Origin: Flavobacterium sp. NRK1 | GTDB lineage: Bacteria > Bacteroidota > Bacteroidia > Flavobacteriales > Flavobacteriaceae | Length of the DNA stretch: 42,433 bases | NCBI RefSeq assembly: GCF_024054175.1 | Contig: NZ_JAMXLA010000001.1 | Span: forward strand, 245,940 to 288,372 | Direction of reading: 5' to 3' | Part shown: piece after piece, positions 20,796 through 30,259 of the stretch | How the letters are laid out: the number at the start of each line of letters is the position of its first letter | Numbering within the stretch: position 1 is the first letter of the stretch | Notes under the pieces: model-generated | Seen by the model: the letters and a program-made list of their open reading frames with translations, nothing else | Databases searched by the model: none | Told to the model about the DNA's origin: nothing | Program-made: the position numbers and the translations under genes

Positions 20796-21182
20796 ATGAA
20801 ACTGAAAGCATCCTACATTTTCCTTTTATTTGCAGCGCTTTTTACAACTGCAGCTTCGGCACAGGTTGACCGTAGAATAGGTCAGGGACAATACAAACGC
20901 AGTCGCGGGAAAGCTGAAAAAATAGATTTTATTCAGGAATCTACCGATTATCTTGCCAAAGAGCTTAAACTGGATGATTTTCAGAAGGCAGCAGTAAAAA
21001 GCATAATGTCTGATGAAAAAGACGCCATAATGGCGATTAATGAAGCAACCGACATGTCTGATCTTGAAAAAAGAGATAAAACAAGAGAGATATCACAAAG
21101 GATATATAAAAAAGTAATGCCACTCTTATCTAAAGAACAAGGAGAGAAATATACTAAAATGGAGGAAGCTAAAAAGCTTTAA
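20796..21182 (+). CDS. Small periplasmic protein, Spy/LTXXQ-like
   Basis: The 128-residue protein has a signal peptide ending AASAQ (about residues 19-23). The mature part is charged and helical (STDYLAKELKLDDFQKAAVKSIM, here as DYLAKELKLDDFQKAAVK; and KVMPLLSKEQGEKYTKMEE). The pattern of 'L(T/D)xxQ ... LSxEQ..KY' resembles the LTXXQ/Spy and DUF-type periplasmic helical proteins common in Flavobacterium. A chaperone-like role is only a guess. Its stop codon lies one base from the stop of the convergent radical SAM gene, with no room for a terminator between them. Confidence 0.7.
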   Translation: MKLKASYIFLLFAALFTTAASAQVDRRIGQGQYKRSRGKAEKIDFIQESTDYLAKELKLDDFQKAAVKSIMSDEKDAIMAINEATDMSDLEKRDKTREISQRIYKKVMPLLSKEQGEKYTKMEEAKKL

Positions 21183-21183
21183 A

Positions 21184-23385
21184 CTATAATACCAAAAGCC
21201 CGTATTCACGTAAAGTGTTTACGGGTTTACTATACCAAAGCAGTTCGAAATTTTCAAGTCCGGCATCTTCATAATTTTTCATAGCCTGCGCAAAAGTTGT
21301 TACTCCGTTTGCACTTACAGCTATTTTTTCTAAAAAAGCAGCAAGCCATTCCCCTTGCTCCTGCCCTGCCTGAATGGTGTAACTCTCTTTTTTATCGTGA
21401 AAAGTTAGCGAAGCCATTTCAAAGCTGTTACCCTTTTTAGTTTTGGTAAAATAAGATACCGAAGGCTTCCCTCCTATCCATACTACTTTAGCAGTAGGCT
21501 TAGTAGTAAAGCTATCATCTTCCTGCAACACATTATAAATATAATCATCAGGCACTTTTGTACGGGGCACTTTGAATTCGAACCAGTCCTGTAACGGATA
21601 GTCAAAACAGATACCATGCATGTAGTTAAACAGCGATTTTTTCAGTCCAAAACTGAATTTATCATGATTAGTTCCTGTTTTATCTATATGTACAATATCA
21701 TTATTGGCAAAACTCCCTAAAGTGTCATTTTCCTTTAGCACACCAAATTTCTCAGGATACATACCCACAGGGCTATGCGCTGTCATAGCAAACTGATGCC
21801 AGAATCCTGATTGCAGTATTCCGGTTTCAAACATCTGACGTACCATTTCAAGCGAATCTATAGTTTCCTGGGCCGTTTGGGTAGGAAACCCATACATAAG
21901 GTAAGCGTGTATCATAACACCGGCTTCGGTAAAATTGCGTGTTACTCTGGCCACCTGCGCAACGGTTACACCTTTTTGAATCAGATCCAGCAACCTGTCC
22001 GACGCTACTTCGAGTCCGCCCGAAACAGCTATACAGCCCGATGCTTTAAGCAGTCGGCATAAATCGGCAGTAAAACTCTTTTCAAAACGAATGTTAGTCC
22101 ACCATGTTACAGCAAGATTACGGCGTAAAATTTCTAATGCTAATTCGCGCATCAATGCCGGAGGTGCTGCTTCATCTACAAAATGGAAACCATTTTGACC
22201 TGTTTGCAGTATCAGTTCCTCCATACGGTCGCATAGCAAACGTGCAGCAACAGGCTCGTAAATTTTTATATAATCAAGAGAGATGTCGCAAAATGTACAC
22301 TTACCCCAGTAACAGCCATGCGCCATAGTAAGTTTATTCCATCGGCCATCACTCCACATACGGTGCATTGGGTTTACAATTTCAATAACCGATATGTAAT
22401 CATCCAGCAATAAATCGGAATAATCAGGCGTACCTACTTCTGCCTGCTTGTAGTCTTTACAGTCCGAATTATCAATATATTTTACCGCACCATCAACCAG
22501 TGCAAATGTTCTTTTTAACTGTTCAATACTTCTTTTCCCTTCTATATGTTCTAGAAGGCATTCCACAGGAGCTTCGCCATCATCAAGCGTTATAAAATCA
22601 AAAAACTCCATTACGCGGGCATCTCTCAACGAACGTAATTCTGTATTAGGAAAACCACCTCCCATAGTAATTTTTACATCCGGAAAATGTTGCTTTATGT
22701 ATTGTGCGCTTCTGAAAGCAGCATATAAATTCCCTGGAAAGGGTACAGAAAAACCAACAAGCTGAGGATTAACTTCAATCATGCGCTGATGTAAAAGCTC
22801 TAAAAGCAATTCATCAATATAAGTATAAGGCTGTTGCAGACTTTGATACAATTCATCAAACGAATTGGCCGAACGCCCTAACCTTTCGGCATAACGGCTA
22901 AACCCAAAATTCGAGTCGATACATTCCACAATAAGGTCAGATATATCTTCAAGATATAATGTAGCAAGATGCTTTGCCTTATCCTGCGTACCCATAGACC
23001 CAAATGCCCAGTCAAGTTCCTCGAGTTGTGCAAAACGCGAAGCGTAGGGTAAAAAATCTTCACTGCAAATAAGATGCGCAAGCGTAGGGTTTTTACCCTG
23101 CAGGAAAAGCATAACAGCATCTATTGTTTTAAGGTACTCATCTTTAAGCGCAATAATACGTTGTGAGTTAGGACTTATTGACTGCTGATTGTTAGCTTCA
23201 ATCCTGGAAAATAGAGCTATAAGCCCTTGTTTTGAAAATAGCTTTAAAATTACTTCAATACCAAGGTCGGCCTGAAACGAGGCAATACCTTTAGTATTAA
23301 GAAAGCCCTTTAAGTAGGCTGTCGCCGGATATGGCGTGTTAAGCTGGGTAAAAGGCGGTGTTATTAAAAAAGCTTTGGTTTGCAA
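21184..23385 (-). CDS. B12-binding-domain radical SAM protein
   Basis: The 733-residue protein has an N-terminal cobalamin-binding-like region. It starts AFLITPPFTQLNTPYPATAYL and includes LVGFSVPFPGNLYAAFRSAQYIK and ITMGGGFPNTELR near residues 215-245. A radical SAM core follows with HGCYWGKCTFCDIS (CxxxCxxC, about 354-363) and GGLEVASDRLLDLIQKGVT further on. This is the BchE/P-methylase-like layout used for methylations and rearrangements, but the substrate is unknown. The C-terminal 150 residues do not match a domain I know. The start is clear and the gene appears monocistronic. Confidence 0.85.
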   Translation of the reverse strand: MQTKAFLITPPFTQLNTPYPATAYLKGFLNTKGIASFQADLGIEVILKLFSKQGLIALFSRIEANNQQSISPNSQRIIALKDEYLKTIDAVMLFLQGKNPTLAHLICSEDFLPYASRFAQLEELDWAFGSMGTQDKAKHLATLYLEDISDLIVECIDSNFGFSRYAERLGRSANSFDELYQSLQQPYTYIDELLLELLHQRMIEVNPQLVGFSVPFPGNLYAAFRSAQYIKQHFPDVKITMGGGFPNTELRSLRDARVMEFFDFITLDDGEAPVECLLEHIEGKRSIEQLKRTFALVDGAVKYIDNSDCKDYKQAEVGTPDYSDLLLDDYISVIEIVNPMHRMWSDGRWNKLTMAHGCYWGKCTFCDISLDYIKIYEPVAARLLCDRMEELILQTGQNGFHFVDEAAPPALMRELALEILRRNLAVTWWTNIRFEKSFTADLCRLLKASGCIAVSGGLEVASDRLLDLIQKGVTVAQVARVTRNFTEAGVMIHAYLMYGFPTQTAQETIDSLEMVRQMFETGILQSGFWHQFAMTAHSPVGMYPEKFGVLKENDTLGSFANNDIVHIDKTGTNHDKFSFGLKKSLFNYMHGICFDYPLQDWFEFKVPRTKVPDDYIYNVLQEDDSFTTKPTAKVVWIGGKPSVSYFTKTKKGNSFEMASLTFHDKKESYTIQAGQEQGEWLAAFLEKIAVSANGVTTFAQAMKNYEDAGLENFELLWYSKPVNTLREYGLLVL

Positions 23386-23600
23386 AACAATCAGGGTTTA
23401 AGAGTGCAAAAATAAGGCATATTTTTGGGATTTGAACAGTGAATAAAATTTGCTTATTTGCTGCTCATCAATAGCCATTATTCAGAAAACAACTAATTGT
23501 TTTTCCCTAAGTTTAATCACAAAATGCACCTAATCAATTACAAACCAAACATCAAGTAAGATTTTTATTATATTTGCCGCTCCAAACCCCCTAATCAATT

Positions 23601-23879
23601 ATGAAGAAAATAATTAATCTAAACGGCACGCTGGTAGAATTAAGCAGGATAAAAGGCATATGCATAAACAGCGAAGGATTTACCGAAATTAAGCTTGCTC
23701 CAAATCAAATTAAAATATTACTTTCCGGCAGAAAAGAATACATCTATAATCCTGAAAGAAGAGCCTACGAATTAATTGATATTGAAGATGAAATAATCAT
23801 TGAATATCCCAATACAGAATATGCTTACAGCAATTTTCTTGGCCTTATGGAAATTTGGGAAACTACTCTTAATCAATAA
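23601..23879 (+). CDS. Small unknown protein
   Basis: I do not recognise the family. The 92-residue soluble protein (KKIINLNGTLVELSRIKGICI at the start) has an alternating strand pattern and an acidic tail. It has no signal peptide. The N-terminal 'LNGTLVELSRIKGI' resembles small LytTR- or PH-like domains, but this is weak. TATATTTG at 23569-23576 is a good -7 box. It starts a run of three small genes on the same strand (63-base gap to the next). Confidence 0.6.
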   Translation: MKKIINLNGTLVELSRIKGICINSEGFTEIKLAPNQIKILLSGRKEYIYNPERRAYELIDIEDEIIIEYPNTEYAYSNFLGLMEIWETTLNQ

Positions 23880-23942
23880 AATGCTGTTTACAAACCTTTA
23901 TTAATGTGTTTTTTATTAATTTTATAAAAAAACCAATACCTA

Positions 23943-24398
23943 ATGTCAAGCCAGCTAAAACATAGAGCCGTTTCACTTTTCAGCCTGTTGCTAATAAGCC
24001 TGTCCTTTATATCGTGTAAGGTACAGCTGGTACCCCCTTATGACGATGGCATAGTACAGCAAATTGAAACTACAGCCAAAGAAATAGACCGCTTTTACCT
24101 GAATATGCTTGAGAGCGAATCAAGAGATTATCTTCTCTATCAGAAAGACTATATTAATTTTGAAGTGGAACTGAATTCACTTTTAATGAAAAACAAAGTG
24201 AAACCGCTTAATGAACATTCTATCCGAATTTGTGAAATCACGTTGCAATTATGGAGAAAATATAAAGAGGAGCATCACAAAGATGACACCTTAAGCGATG
24301 GCTTAATTAAACTGAACCGTAAAACATTTGATGATCTGTTTTTCGCAATGCTGTCTGCCGAAAGAGGAAAACAAATAGCAACTAACCCTCCCGAATAA
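23943..24398 (+). CDS. Small lipoprotein, unknown function
   Basis: The 151-residue product has a lipoprotein signal (SLFSLLLISLSFISC, lipidated Cys at about 26). A helical, charged mature domain follows, with IVQQIETTAKEIDRFYLNML and SIRICEITLQLWRKYKEEHHK. No family is recognised. The final TAATG overlaps the start of the next gene by one base (stop TAA ends at 24398, ATG begins at 24398), so the two are translationally coupled and likely act together. Confidence 0.75.
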   Translation: MSSQLKHRAVSLFSLLLISLSFISCKVQLVPPYDDGIVQQIETTAKEIDRFYLNMLESESRDYLLYQKDYINFEVELNSLLMKNKVKPLNEHSIRICEITLQLWRKYKEEHHKDDTLSDGLIKLNRKTFDDLFFAMLSAERGKQIATNPPE

Positions 24399-24742
24399 TG
24401 AGCAATACAGACCAACCTATTTTTGACATAAACGAAGTGCTTGCCAATATGTTAAGCGCCGTTAAAGGCGTGGTAGATGACAATTGGGATGAAGTAAAAT
24501 CTACCGCTAATGAGTTTTTGCAGCGTCGTAAAGAAAGGCTTGAACTACTGGCTGAACTGGTTATTTCAGGCGATCTGGCACTGGAAAAGCTAAAGTCAAG
24601 GCTTGAAGATGAAAAATTGATTTTTGAAGCTGAATTGCATGCCATAGCCATAATATCTAAAGCTATTGCGCAAAGGGCTTCTAACGCTGCTTTAGATGTT
24701 TTATACAAAGCCGTAAAAGATATTATTGATGTGGTTTTATAA
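24398..24742 (+). CDS. Small helical protein, partner of the upstream lipoprotein
   Basis: The 114-residue protein is all-helical in appearance: EVLANMLSAVKGVVDDNWDEV, then a charged coiled-coil-like segment FLQRRKERLELLAELVIS, then KAIAQRASNAALDVLYKAVKDI. There is no signal peptide or membrane segment. It overlaps the lipoprotein gene by one base, which argues for a shared complex or process. I do not recognise it; nearby bshC is 60 bases downstream but has its own likely promoter (TACTTTTA near 24776). Confidence 0.7.
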   Translation: MSNTDQPIFDINEVLANMLSAVKGVVDDNWDEVKSTANEFLQRRKERLELLAELVISGDLALEKLKSRLEDEKLIFEAELHAIAIISKAIAQRASNAALDVLYKAVKDIIDVVL

Positions 24743-24802
24743 ATAAAGGCAGGATATTTACTAATCAATTTTCCTTACTTTTACATAAAATAAATTACCA
24801 CA

Positions 24803-26392
24803 ATGCCATCAGACTGTATCAGCTTTCAGAGTTCAGGATATTTTACGCCGCTTGTAAACGACTACCTTAACCAGAAAGATGCGCTGAAACCACTTTACAA
24901 CCGTTTTCCTGCTGTAGATAATTTCAAGCTGCAAATGGATGAAAAGCGTAACAACTATAACCCCGAGTTTCGCAATACGCTGGTTAAAGTGCTTAACAGC
25001 CAATATAAAAACATAAATGCTTCTGCATATACGCAGCAAAATATAAAACTGCTTGCCGAACCCGAAACGTATACTATTACTACCGGGCATCAGCTTAACT
25101 TATTTACCGGGCCGCTATACTTTTTGTACAAAATTGTTTCGGCAATTAATCTTAGCAGGGAGCTTAAAGAAGCCTATCCCGGCCAGGATTTTGTTCCTGT
25201 GTACTGGATGGCTACCGAAGACCATGATTTTGAAGAAATAAACTACTTTAATTTTAAGGATAAAAAAATAAAGTGGAGCCGTGAAAGTACAGGCCCTGTA
25301 GGGAGGCTTTCTACAAACGGACTTGATGCTGTGCTTGACGTTTTTGAGAAAGAAATTGGTGTTGGCAACAATGCCGATTGGCTGAAAGAATTATTTGAAA
25401 AAGCCTATCTGAAACATGACAATCTTGCTGATGCTACCCGATACCTTGCCAACGAGATTTTTGGGACGGAAGGACTGGTAATTTTAGATGGAGATGATGC
25501 CGATCTAAAAAGGCAGTTTGCTCCACATGTAAAAGAAGAATTGCTTCATCAGACATCACATCAAAAAGTAGCTGAAACAGCAGAGTTGCTTAAAGACTAT
25601 AACATACAGGTAAATCCGCGTGAGATTAATCTGTTTTATATAGAAGACAATATTAGAGAGCGCATTATTTTGCAGGAAGGTATTTATTATATTAATAATA
25701 CCGACTTAAAATTCTCCGAACACGAAATTTTAGCACTTTTGAAATCAAACCCTGAAAAGTTTAGTCCTAATGTTATTATGCGTCCTTTATACGAGGAAGT
25801 AATATTGCCCAATCTTTGCTATATAGGCGGAGGAGGAGAACTGGCGTACTGGCTGGAGTTGAAATCGTACTTCAACTCAGCTAACGTAACCTTCCCGATA
25901 CTGCTATTGCGAAATTCAGTTGTGCTGGCAACGCAAAAACAAGCTGACAAACTGGATAAGCTTGGACTGACCTGGGCAGATATGTTTTCTAAACAGCAGG
26001 ATTTGCTTAACGCGAAAATTCAATCTTTCTCAGAATTTAAATTAGATTTTACAGAACAGAAAGAATTTCTTAAAAAGCAATTTGAAACACTGACAGCAAT
26101 CGCAGCAAAAACCGATGCTTCATTTAAAGGAGCAGTAAAGGCGCAGGAAGTAAAGCAGCTAAAAGGGCTTGAAAACCTTGAGAAACGCCTGCTTAAAGCT
26201 GAAAAACGAAGCCACAAAGAACAATTGGATCGTATAGTACAAATACAAAATGAAATTTTCCCTAACCGGAGCCTGCAGGAACGTAAAGCTAACTTTTCCG
26301 AATTTTATCTTGAATTTGATGGTAAGCTTATTGCTGAATTATTTAATAAACTAAAACCGCTTGAACATGAATTTAATGTTATTGTGCTGTGA
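24803..26392 (+). CDS. bshC: Bacillithiol biosynthesis cysteine-adding enzyme BshC
   Basis: The 529-residue enzyme adds cysteine to GlcN-malate in the last step of bacillithiol synthesis. Family blocks are visible: TITTGHQLNLFTGPLYFLYKI (quoted part TTGHQLNLFTGPLYF, about 93-107), VYWMATEDHDFEEI near 133-146, and VIMRPLYEEVILPNLCYIGGGGELAYW (VIMRPLYEEVILPN and YIGGGGELAYW, about 321-346). The C-terminal part (about 410-500) is a Lys/Glu-rich coiled coil as in known BshC. Presence implies a low-molecular-weight thiol of the bacillithiol type in this organism. It stands alone before ndk. Confidence 0.95.
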   Translation: MPSDCISFQSSGYFTPLVNDYLNQKDALKPLYNRFPAVDNFKLQMDEKRNNYNPEFRNTLVKVLNSQYKNINASAYTQQNIKLLAEPETYTITTGHQLNLFTGPLYFLYKIVSAINLSRELKEAYPGQDFVPVYWMATEDHDFEEINYFNFKDKKIKWSRESTGPVGRLSTNGLDAVLDVFEKEIGVGNNADWLKELFEKAYLKHDNLADATRYLANEIFGTEGLVILDGDDADLKRQFAPHVKEELLHQTSHQKVAETAELLKDYNIQVNPREINLFYIEDNIRERIILQEGIYYINNTDLKFSEHEILALLKSNPEKFSPNVIMRPLYEEVILPNLCYIGGGGELAYWLELKSYFNSANVTFPILLLRNSVVLATQKQADKLDKLGLTWADMFSKQQDLLNAKIQSFSEFKLDFTEQKEFLKKQFETLTAIAAKTDASFKGAVKAQEVKQLKGLENLEKRLLKAEKRSHKEQLDRIVQIQNEIFPNRSLQERKANFSEFYLEFDGKLIAELFNKLKPLEHEFNVIVL

Positions 26393-26471
26393 AAAAAGAC
26401 AAAAACATTAACGGTTTATTAAAATTATTTGGTTAAAAACCACTACTTTTGCACAAAATTTAAAAACGACA

Positions 26472-26891
26472 ATGGCAACAAACAGGACTTTCACAATGAT
26501 CAAGCCGGATGCTGTAGAAAAAGGGCATATCGGTGGTATTTTAGCAATGATAACAGATGCAGGTTTCAGAATTGTATCTTTAAAACTTACTCAACTTACT
26601 GTAGCTGATGCTCAGGCATTCTATGCCGTTCACAGCGCAAGGCCTTTTTACGGAGAGCTTGTAGAATTTATGTCAAGAGGTCCTATCGTGGCTGCTATCC
26701 TTGAAAAAGAAAATGCAGTTGAAGATTTCAGAACTCTTATCGGAGCTACTAACCCTGCTGATGCAGCTGAAGGTACTATCCGTAAAAAATATGCTACTTC
26801 TGTAGGCGAAAATGCTGTTCACGGTTCTGACAGCGATGAGAATGCTGCTATAGAAAGCGCTTTCCATTTTTCAGGAAGAGAGCAGTTCTAA
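26472..26891 (+). CDS. ndk: Nucleoside diphosphate kinase
   Basis: The 139-residue enzyme transfers the gamma-phosphate from ATP to nucleoside diphosphates through a phospho-His intermediate. [18 protein letters not shown] (about 7-24), [17 protein letters not shown] (about 57-73) and the active-site [12 protein letters not shown] are all present; the phosphorylated His is about residue 117. It is a full-length family member. TACTTTTG at 26444-26451 is a good -7 box, and a bidirectional terminator follows. Confidence 0.98.
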   Translation: MATNRTFTMIKPDAVEKGHIGGILAMITDAGFRIVSLKLTQLTVADAQAFYAVHSARPFYGELVEFMSRGPIVAAILEKENAVEDFRTLIGATNPADAAEGTIRKKYATSVGENAVHGSDSDENAAIESAFHFSGREQF

Positions 26892-26917
26892 TAAAAAAGA
26901 ACTCACAATTTCATATA

Positions 26918-26946
26918 AAAAATGCCGCTGTATCAGCGGCATTTTT
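26918..26946. terminator. Bidirectional terminator after ndk
   Basis: A 13-bp perfect stem (AAAAATGCCGCTG and its complement) with loop TAT sits between the convergent ndk and DUF721 genes, with A and T tracts on both sides. Confidence 0.92.
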
Positions 26947-26963
26947 GTTTATCTATTATTTAT

Positions 26964-27260
26964 TTATCGAAGCACAACATCTTTTACAACTTCCCGTTTC
27001 AGCTCTTCGTTAATCATTTTAATTATTTTAGCTTTCCCATAACTAAGCTCCTCCCTTAACACTGCAGATGTAAGCTCTACATACAAAGTGGTACCCTTAA
27101 GCATAATTTCGCGGGTATAGTTATTTACGCCATTTCCCATAAGGTTTTTCCATGCGTCGCGCACATCTATTTTATCCATTCCAGTCTGCAGTCTGTTATC
27201 CTGCATAAACTGCTTAAGCACATCTCCTACTGACTGTTCTTCATTAAATCGCTTTGCCAT
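26964..27260 (-). CDS. DUF721 (DciA-like) domain protein
   Basis: The 98-residue protein matches the DUF721 pattern: VGDVLKQFMQDNRLQTGMDKIDVRDAWKNLMG (split VGDVLKQFMQ and VRDAWKNLMG), VNNYTREIMLKGTTLYV and LTSAVLREELSYGKAKIIKMINEEL. DUF721 includes DciA, which loads replicative helicase in many bacteria, although the small Bacteroidota proteins have not been shown to do this. Its ATG overlaps the stop of the upstream lipocalin-like gene by one base, so the two are translationally coupled. Confidence 0.85.
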   Translation of the reverse strand: MAKRFNEEQSVGDVLKQFMQDNRLQTGMDKIDVRDAWKNLMGNGVNNYTREIMLKGTTLYVELTSAVLREELSYGKAKIIKMINEELKREVVKDVVLR

Positions 27261-27679
27261 TATTTTACTGAAAAAGGTTTTGGTTTAATATAATGGTATT
27301 CTAAATCGTGTTCGTTCTTAAGCATGAGCTCTTGATCATTAATATCTATAATCTGCTCTTTCCACTTAGCATATTCAGTAGTATATTTTATAAATGTTTT
27401 TCCATCTTCCTGCACTACTTCTATTTTTTCAGAAAGGTCATTTACCCTATAAGTACCGTCAAACTGTGGCATAACCTTTTTCCGAAAACCTGTTTTACCC
27501 TTCAGTTCGAAATAATCAATCGTAGGATTTATAGTGTAATCTTTCTTAGTACCGTCAGCCATTATGGCCTCCTGTATTTCCCAATAACCATTTAATTTTG
27601 CTATATCATCATCAGCAATAGTATGTCCGCATGAAAACGTAATGAACAATACAAAAAGCAATACAACAGTTTTTCTCAT
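27260..27679 (-). CDS. Lipocalin-like lipoprotein
   Basis: The 139-residue product has a lipoprotein signal (VVLLFVLFITFSC, Cys at about 17). Its mature domain has the GYWEIQEAIMADGTKKDY opening often seen in lipocalin-like (DUF4488-like) Bacteroidota proteins. Strand pairs such as GTYRVNDLSEKIEVVQEDGKTFIKYTTEY follow (here DGKTFIKYTTEYAKWKEQ). It is probably anchored in the membrane facing the periplasm and may bind a small ligand. It is co-transcribed with the DUF721 gene through a one-base overlap. Confidence 0.78.
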   Translation of the reverse strand: MRKTVVLLFVLFITFSCGHTIADDDIAKLNGYWEIQEAIMADGTKKDYTINPTIDYFELKGKTGFRKKVMPQFDGTYRVNDLSEKIEVVQEDGKTFIKYTTEYAKWKEQIIDINDQELMLKNEHDLEYHYIKPKPFSVK

Positions 27680-27781
27680 AAAGAAGCAGTTTATTATAGG
27701 ACAAATTTAGGCATTAAAATTCTGACTGCTCAAAATATCGTATGAAACTATTCCTTACATTTAGACATCAATTATACTACT

Positions 27782-28855
27782 ATGAAAACATTTTGGTTAT
27801 CTGCCTTAAGCTTTTTTCTTTTAATGGCATGCAGTTCGTCAGATGACAATACTTCCGGCAATCCTGAAAATGAGGATATGTATTTCCCAGAAAACAATTC
27901 TGATACCTGGGAAACAAAAACACCAGCCTCTCTGGGATGGAATGAAGATGCCATACAGCCGCTTTTAAGCTTTCTTGAACAGAAGCATTCAAGGTCATTC
28001 ATTATTTTGGTTAATGGCCGTATAGTAATGGAAAACTATTTTAATGGTCATACTGCTACTACCCCATGGTACTGGGCCAGCGCAGGAAAAACATTAACAT
28101 CAACCATTACAGGAATTGCACAGGAAGAAGGACTTATAAACATAAATAATAAAGTTTCTGATTATTTAGGCACAGGATGGACAAGTGCTCCTGCAGATAA
28201 AGAAAACCTTATTACCTGCAAACACCTGCTCACCATGACATCAGGACTGGATGATGAAGGAGGCGACAGCGTAGCCCCTGAAAATCTGCATTATCTTGCC
28301 GACGCCGGCACACGCTGGGCTTATGATAATGTATATGTAAAACTTCAGGATGTGATTGCTACTGCAAGCGGACAAACATGGAGCAGCTATTTCAATACTA
28401 AATTAAGAGATAAAACAGGTATGACAGGTGCATGGATAGAATCGGGAGATGACTTAAGTGTTTATTGGAGTACTACCAGAAGTATGGCCCGTTTTGGACT
28501 GCTTATACTTAATAACGGTGACTGGAACGGAACGCAGATAGTTAACAGTAATTATTTGGCTGCTGCAACAAGTACATCGCAGCAAATTAATAAATCATAC
28601 GGTTATTTATGGTGGATAAATGGCGAGGATAGCTACCATTTGCCGCAAACTCAAATACAATTTCCAGGAATGCTCATTTCTAATGGAGCTAATGATATGT
28701 TTATGGCCCTTGGAAAAAATGACCAGAAAATTTATGTAATTCCTTCTAAAAAAATGGTAGTAATACGAATGGGTGATGCTGCCGACGAAGAAAACTGGGC
28801 ATTATCAGGATTTGATAATGATCTGTGGGGAAAAATAAATGCGGTAATTAATTAA
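27782..28855 (+). CDS. Class C beta-lactamase-family serine hydrolase (lipoprotein)
   Basis: The 357-residue protein has a lipobox LLMAC (Cys17) and a serine-hydrolase domain of the beta-lactamase class C / esterase type. The nucleophile motif SAGK is Ser100-Lys103 (WYWASAGKTLTS) and the YxN motif is Tyr181-Asn183 (WAYDNVYVK). The third KTG-like box is not obvious. Family members are D-amino-acid peptidases, esterases or beta-lactamases; here the cell-envelope location suggests peptidoglycan or ester hydrolysis. It diverges from the lipocalin-like gene. Confidence 0.9.
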   Translation: MKTFWLSALSFFLLMACSSSDDNTSGNPENEDMYFPENNSDTWETKTPASLGWNEDAIQPLLSFLEQKHSRSFIILVNGRIVMENYFNGHTATTPWYWASAGKTLTSTITGIAQEEGLININNKVSDYLGTGWTSAPADKENLITCKHLLTMTSGLDDEGGDSVAPENLHYLADAGTRWAYDNVYVKLQDVIATASGQTWSSYFNTKLRDKTGMTGAWIESGDDLSVYWSTTRSMARFGLLILNNGDWNGTQIVNSNYLAAATSTSQQINKSYGYLWWINGEDSYHLPQTQIQFPGMLISNGANDMFMALGKNDQKIYVIPSKKMVVIRMGDAADEENWALSGFDNDLWGKINAVIN

Positions 28856-28924
28856 ACGTGTAGGAGATCTTGGCTGGCTACTAATTTTATTAAACCTCTT
28901 AATCTATTTTAGCAAGATACACAG

Positions 28925-30142
28925 TTAATAAAAGGTATATTTAAATTCTATGCCCACTCTGTTAATTTTTGTTTTAAAGGAGCTATGCTGACCTTCGAGA
29001 TAATTCCTGTTTGTTAAATAACGAAAAACAATACCATATTTTTTGTCAAATGTATAACCCACTCCTAAATTTATACCGAAACCTGTTGTAAGATTGTACT
29101 CATTATGGTCGCCGCTATAGGGTTCTCCATTATTAACCGGATAAATTATTGTAGTTTTTTTTATATCACCAAAAGGCTGGCTAAAACAAAAACCCGCATC
29201 TGCCAGTATGCTGCTTTTCTCTGACAACAAAAAATTATATCTCGGACCAAATATAAAATTAAGAGCGCTCCCTTTTATTTTATAAGTACTTTCAAGAACA
29301 TTATACCCCTGATCATAGGAGTCAACCACATCAGAGGTAAGTAATTCATATTCTACCCTAAAAAATAAGGCAGGTCTTTCCGAATGAAAAACGTACGTTA
29401 CTTCACTTCCAAAATTATAGTTTATTTTAGACTGGTTATCTACAGCAGGAAAAGCATAGCTAATACCTACATTAAGATTATTAACGCCAGCAAAAACACT
29501 GTAGTTAAAACCAGATTTCTTTTTGGGCCCGTATATAACCGACTTATAACCTTTGCATGAGTTATAATTTTTAAACACATCCATCAACTGCTTTTTATCA
29601 TACATTATATCTTTAAAATCAGAAACATATTGTCCATCGCAACGCACAGCATTATAAAGTTGCTGCCTAAAGCCTGTATTTTCTTTTGTTTCAGAATCAG
29701 AAATTTTGTATTTTTTATAGATTAGGTGAGTTACCTCCTGAGGTTTTGCTTTAGTATTAAAAAAGAAAATTGTTTTATAATCTTTAGTATAAGAATACAG
29801 CGTAGCATTTCCTTCAATCAAAACATTTAAAAAAACTGTCCGGGTTTGTAATTCGGGATTCTTTTCAAAAGAATCATTACCCGAAACATCAACCTGTACT
29901 ACATGTTTTTCAAATTTGAGATTATCATCATACATGCCATATTCAACAACATCGTTAGAAAAACCTTTATAATCATCATTCCTGGATTGTTTAAACTTCA
30001 GGGATTCTGCATCATAAAAATCACCATACTTAAAAAAGCCCTCTGTTTTATTTCCTGAAACTGTAATATAATATCCTTTAACATCCTGAGCATTTAATTG
30101 AACTGCAAAAAATGCAGCTATGAGTAAAGTAAAAAATTTCAT
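28925..30142 (-). CDS. Secreted protein with C-terminal outer-membrane barrel
   Basis: The 405-residue product has a signal peptide ending LNAQ (about residues 16-19). The N-terminal half (about 20-210) has soluble strand patterns (KGYYITVSGNKTEGFFKYGDF). The C-terminal half resembles a beta-barrel with alternating strands (FNYSVFAGVNNLNVGISYAF, GSALNFIFGPRYNFLLS, YNLTTGFGINLGVGYTF). It ends in the OMP-type terminal strand VGIEFKYTFY with a final aromatic residue. It fits a widespread Bacteroidota 'outer membrane beta-barrel protein' type. Role unknown. Confidence 0.75.
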   Translation of the reverse strand: MKFFTLLIAAFFAVQLNAQDVKGYYITVSGNKTEGFFKYGDFYDAESLKFKQSRNDDYKGFSNDVVEYGMYDDNLKFEKHVVQVDVSGNDSFEKNPELQTRTVFLNVLIEGNATLYSYTKDYKTIFFFNTKAKPQEVTHLIYKKYKISDSETKENTGFRQQLYNAVRCDGQYVSDFKDIMYDKKQLMDVFKNYNSCKGYKSVIYGPKKKSGFNYSVFAGVNNLNVGISYAFPAVDNQSKINYNFGSEVTYVFHSERPALFFRVEYELLTSDVVDSYDQGYNVLESTYKIKGSALNFIFGPRYNFLLSEKSSILADAGFCFSQPFGDIKKTTIIYPVNNGEPYSGDHNEYNLTTGFGINLGVGYTFDKKYGIVFRYLTNRNYLEGQHSSFKTKINRVGIEFKYTFY

Positions 30143-30217
30143 TAATATAGTCGGTTTGTTTGTTGTTTTTCAAAAATAGAAATATTCCTGTTAAAACTTT
30201 ATTGTAATAAATAAAAA

Positions 30218-30241
30218 AAAGTAGTGTTACCACTACTTTTA
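30218..30241 (-). terminator. Terminator after ftsY
   Basis: AAAAGTAGTG pairs with CACTACTTTT over a 4-base loop; A and T runs lie on both sides. It ends the ribosomal protein-ftsY transcript on the minus strand. Confidence 0.85.
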
Positions 30242-30259
30242 AAATATAATAAAGGGTAT

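Noticed and set aside
24382..24768. 128-codon minus-strand frame opposite the helical protein gene
   Set aside because: Ser/Leu-rich shadow of the plus-strand gene at 24398-24742, which is coupled to its neighbour by an overlapping start.
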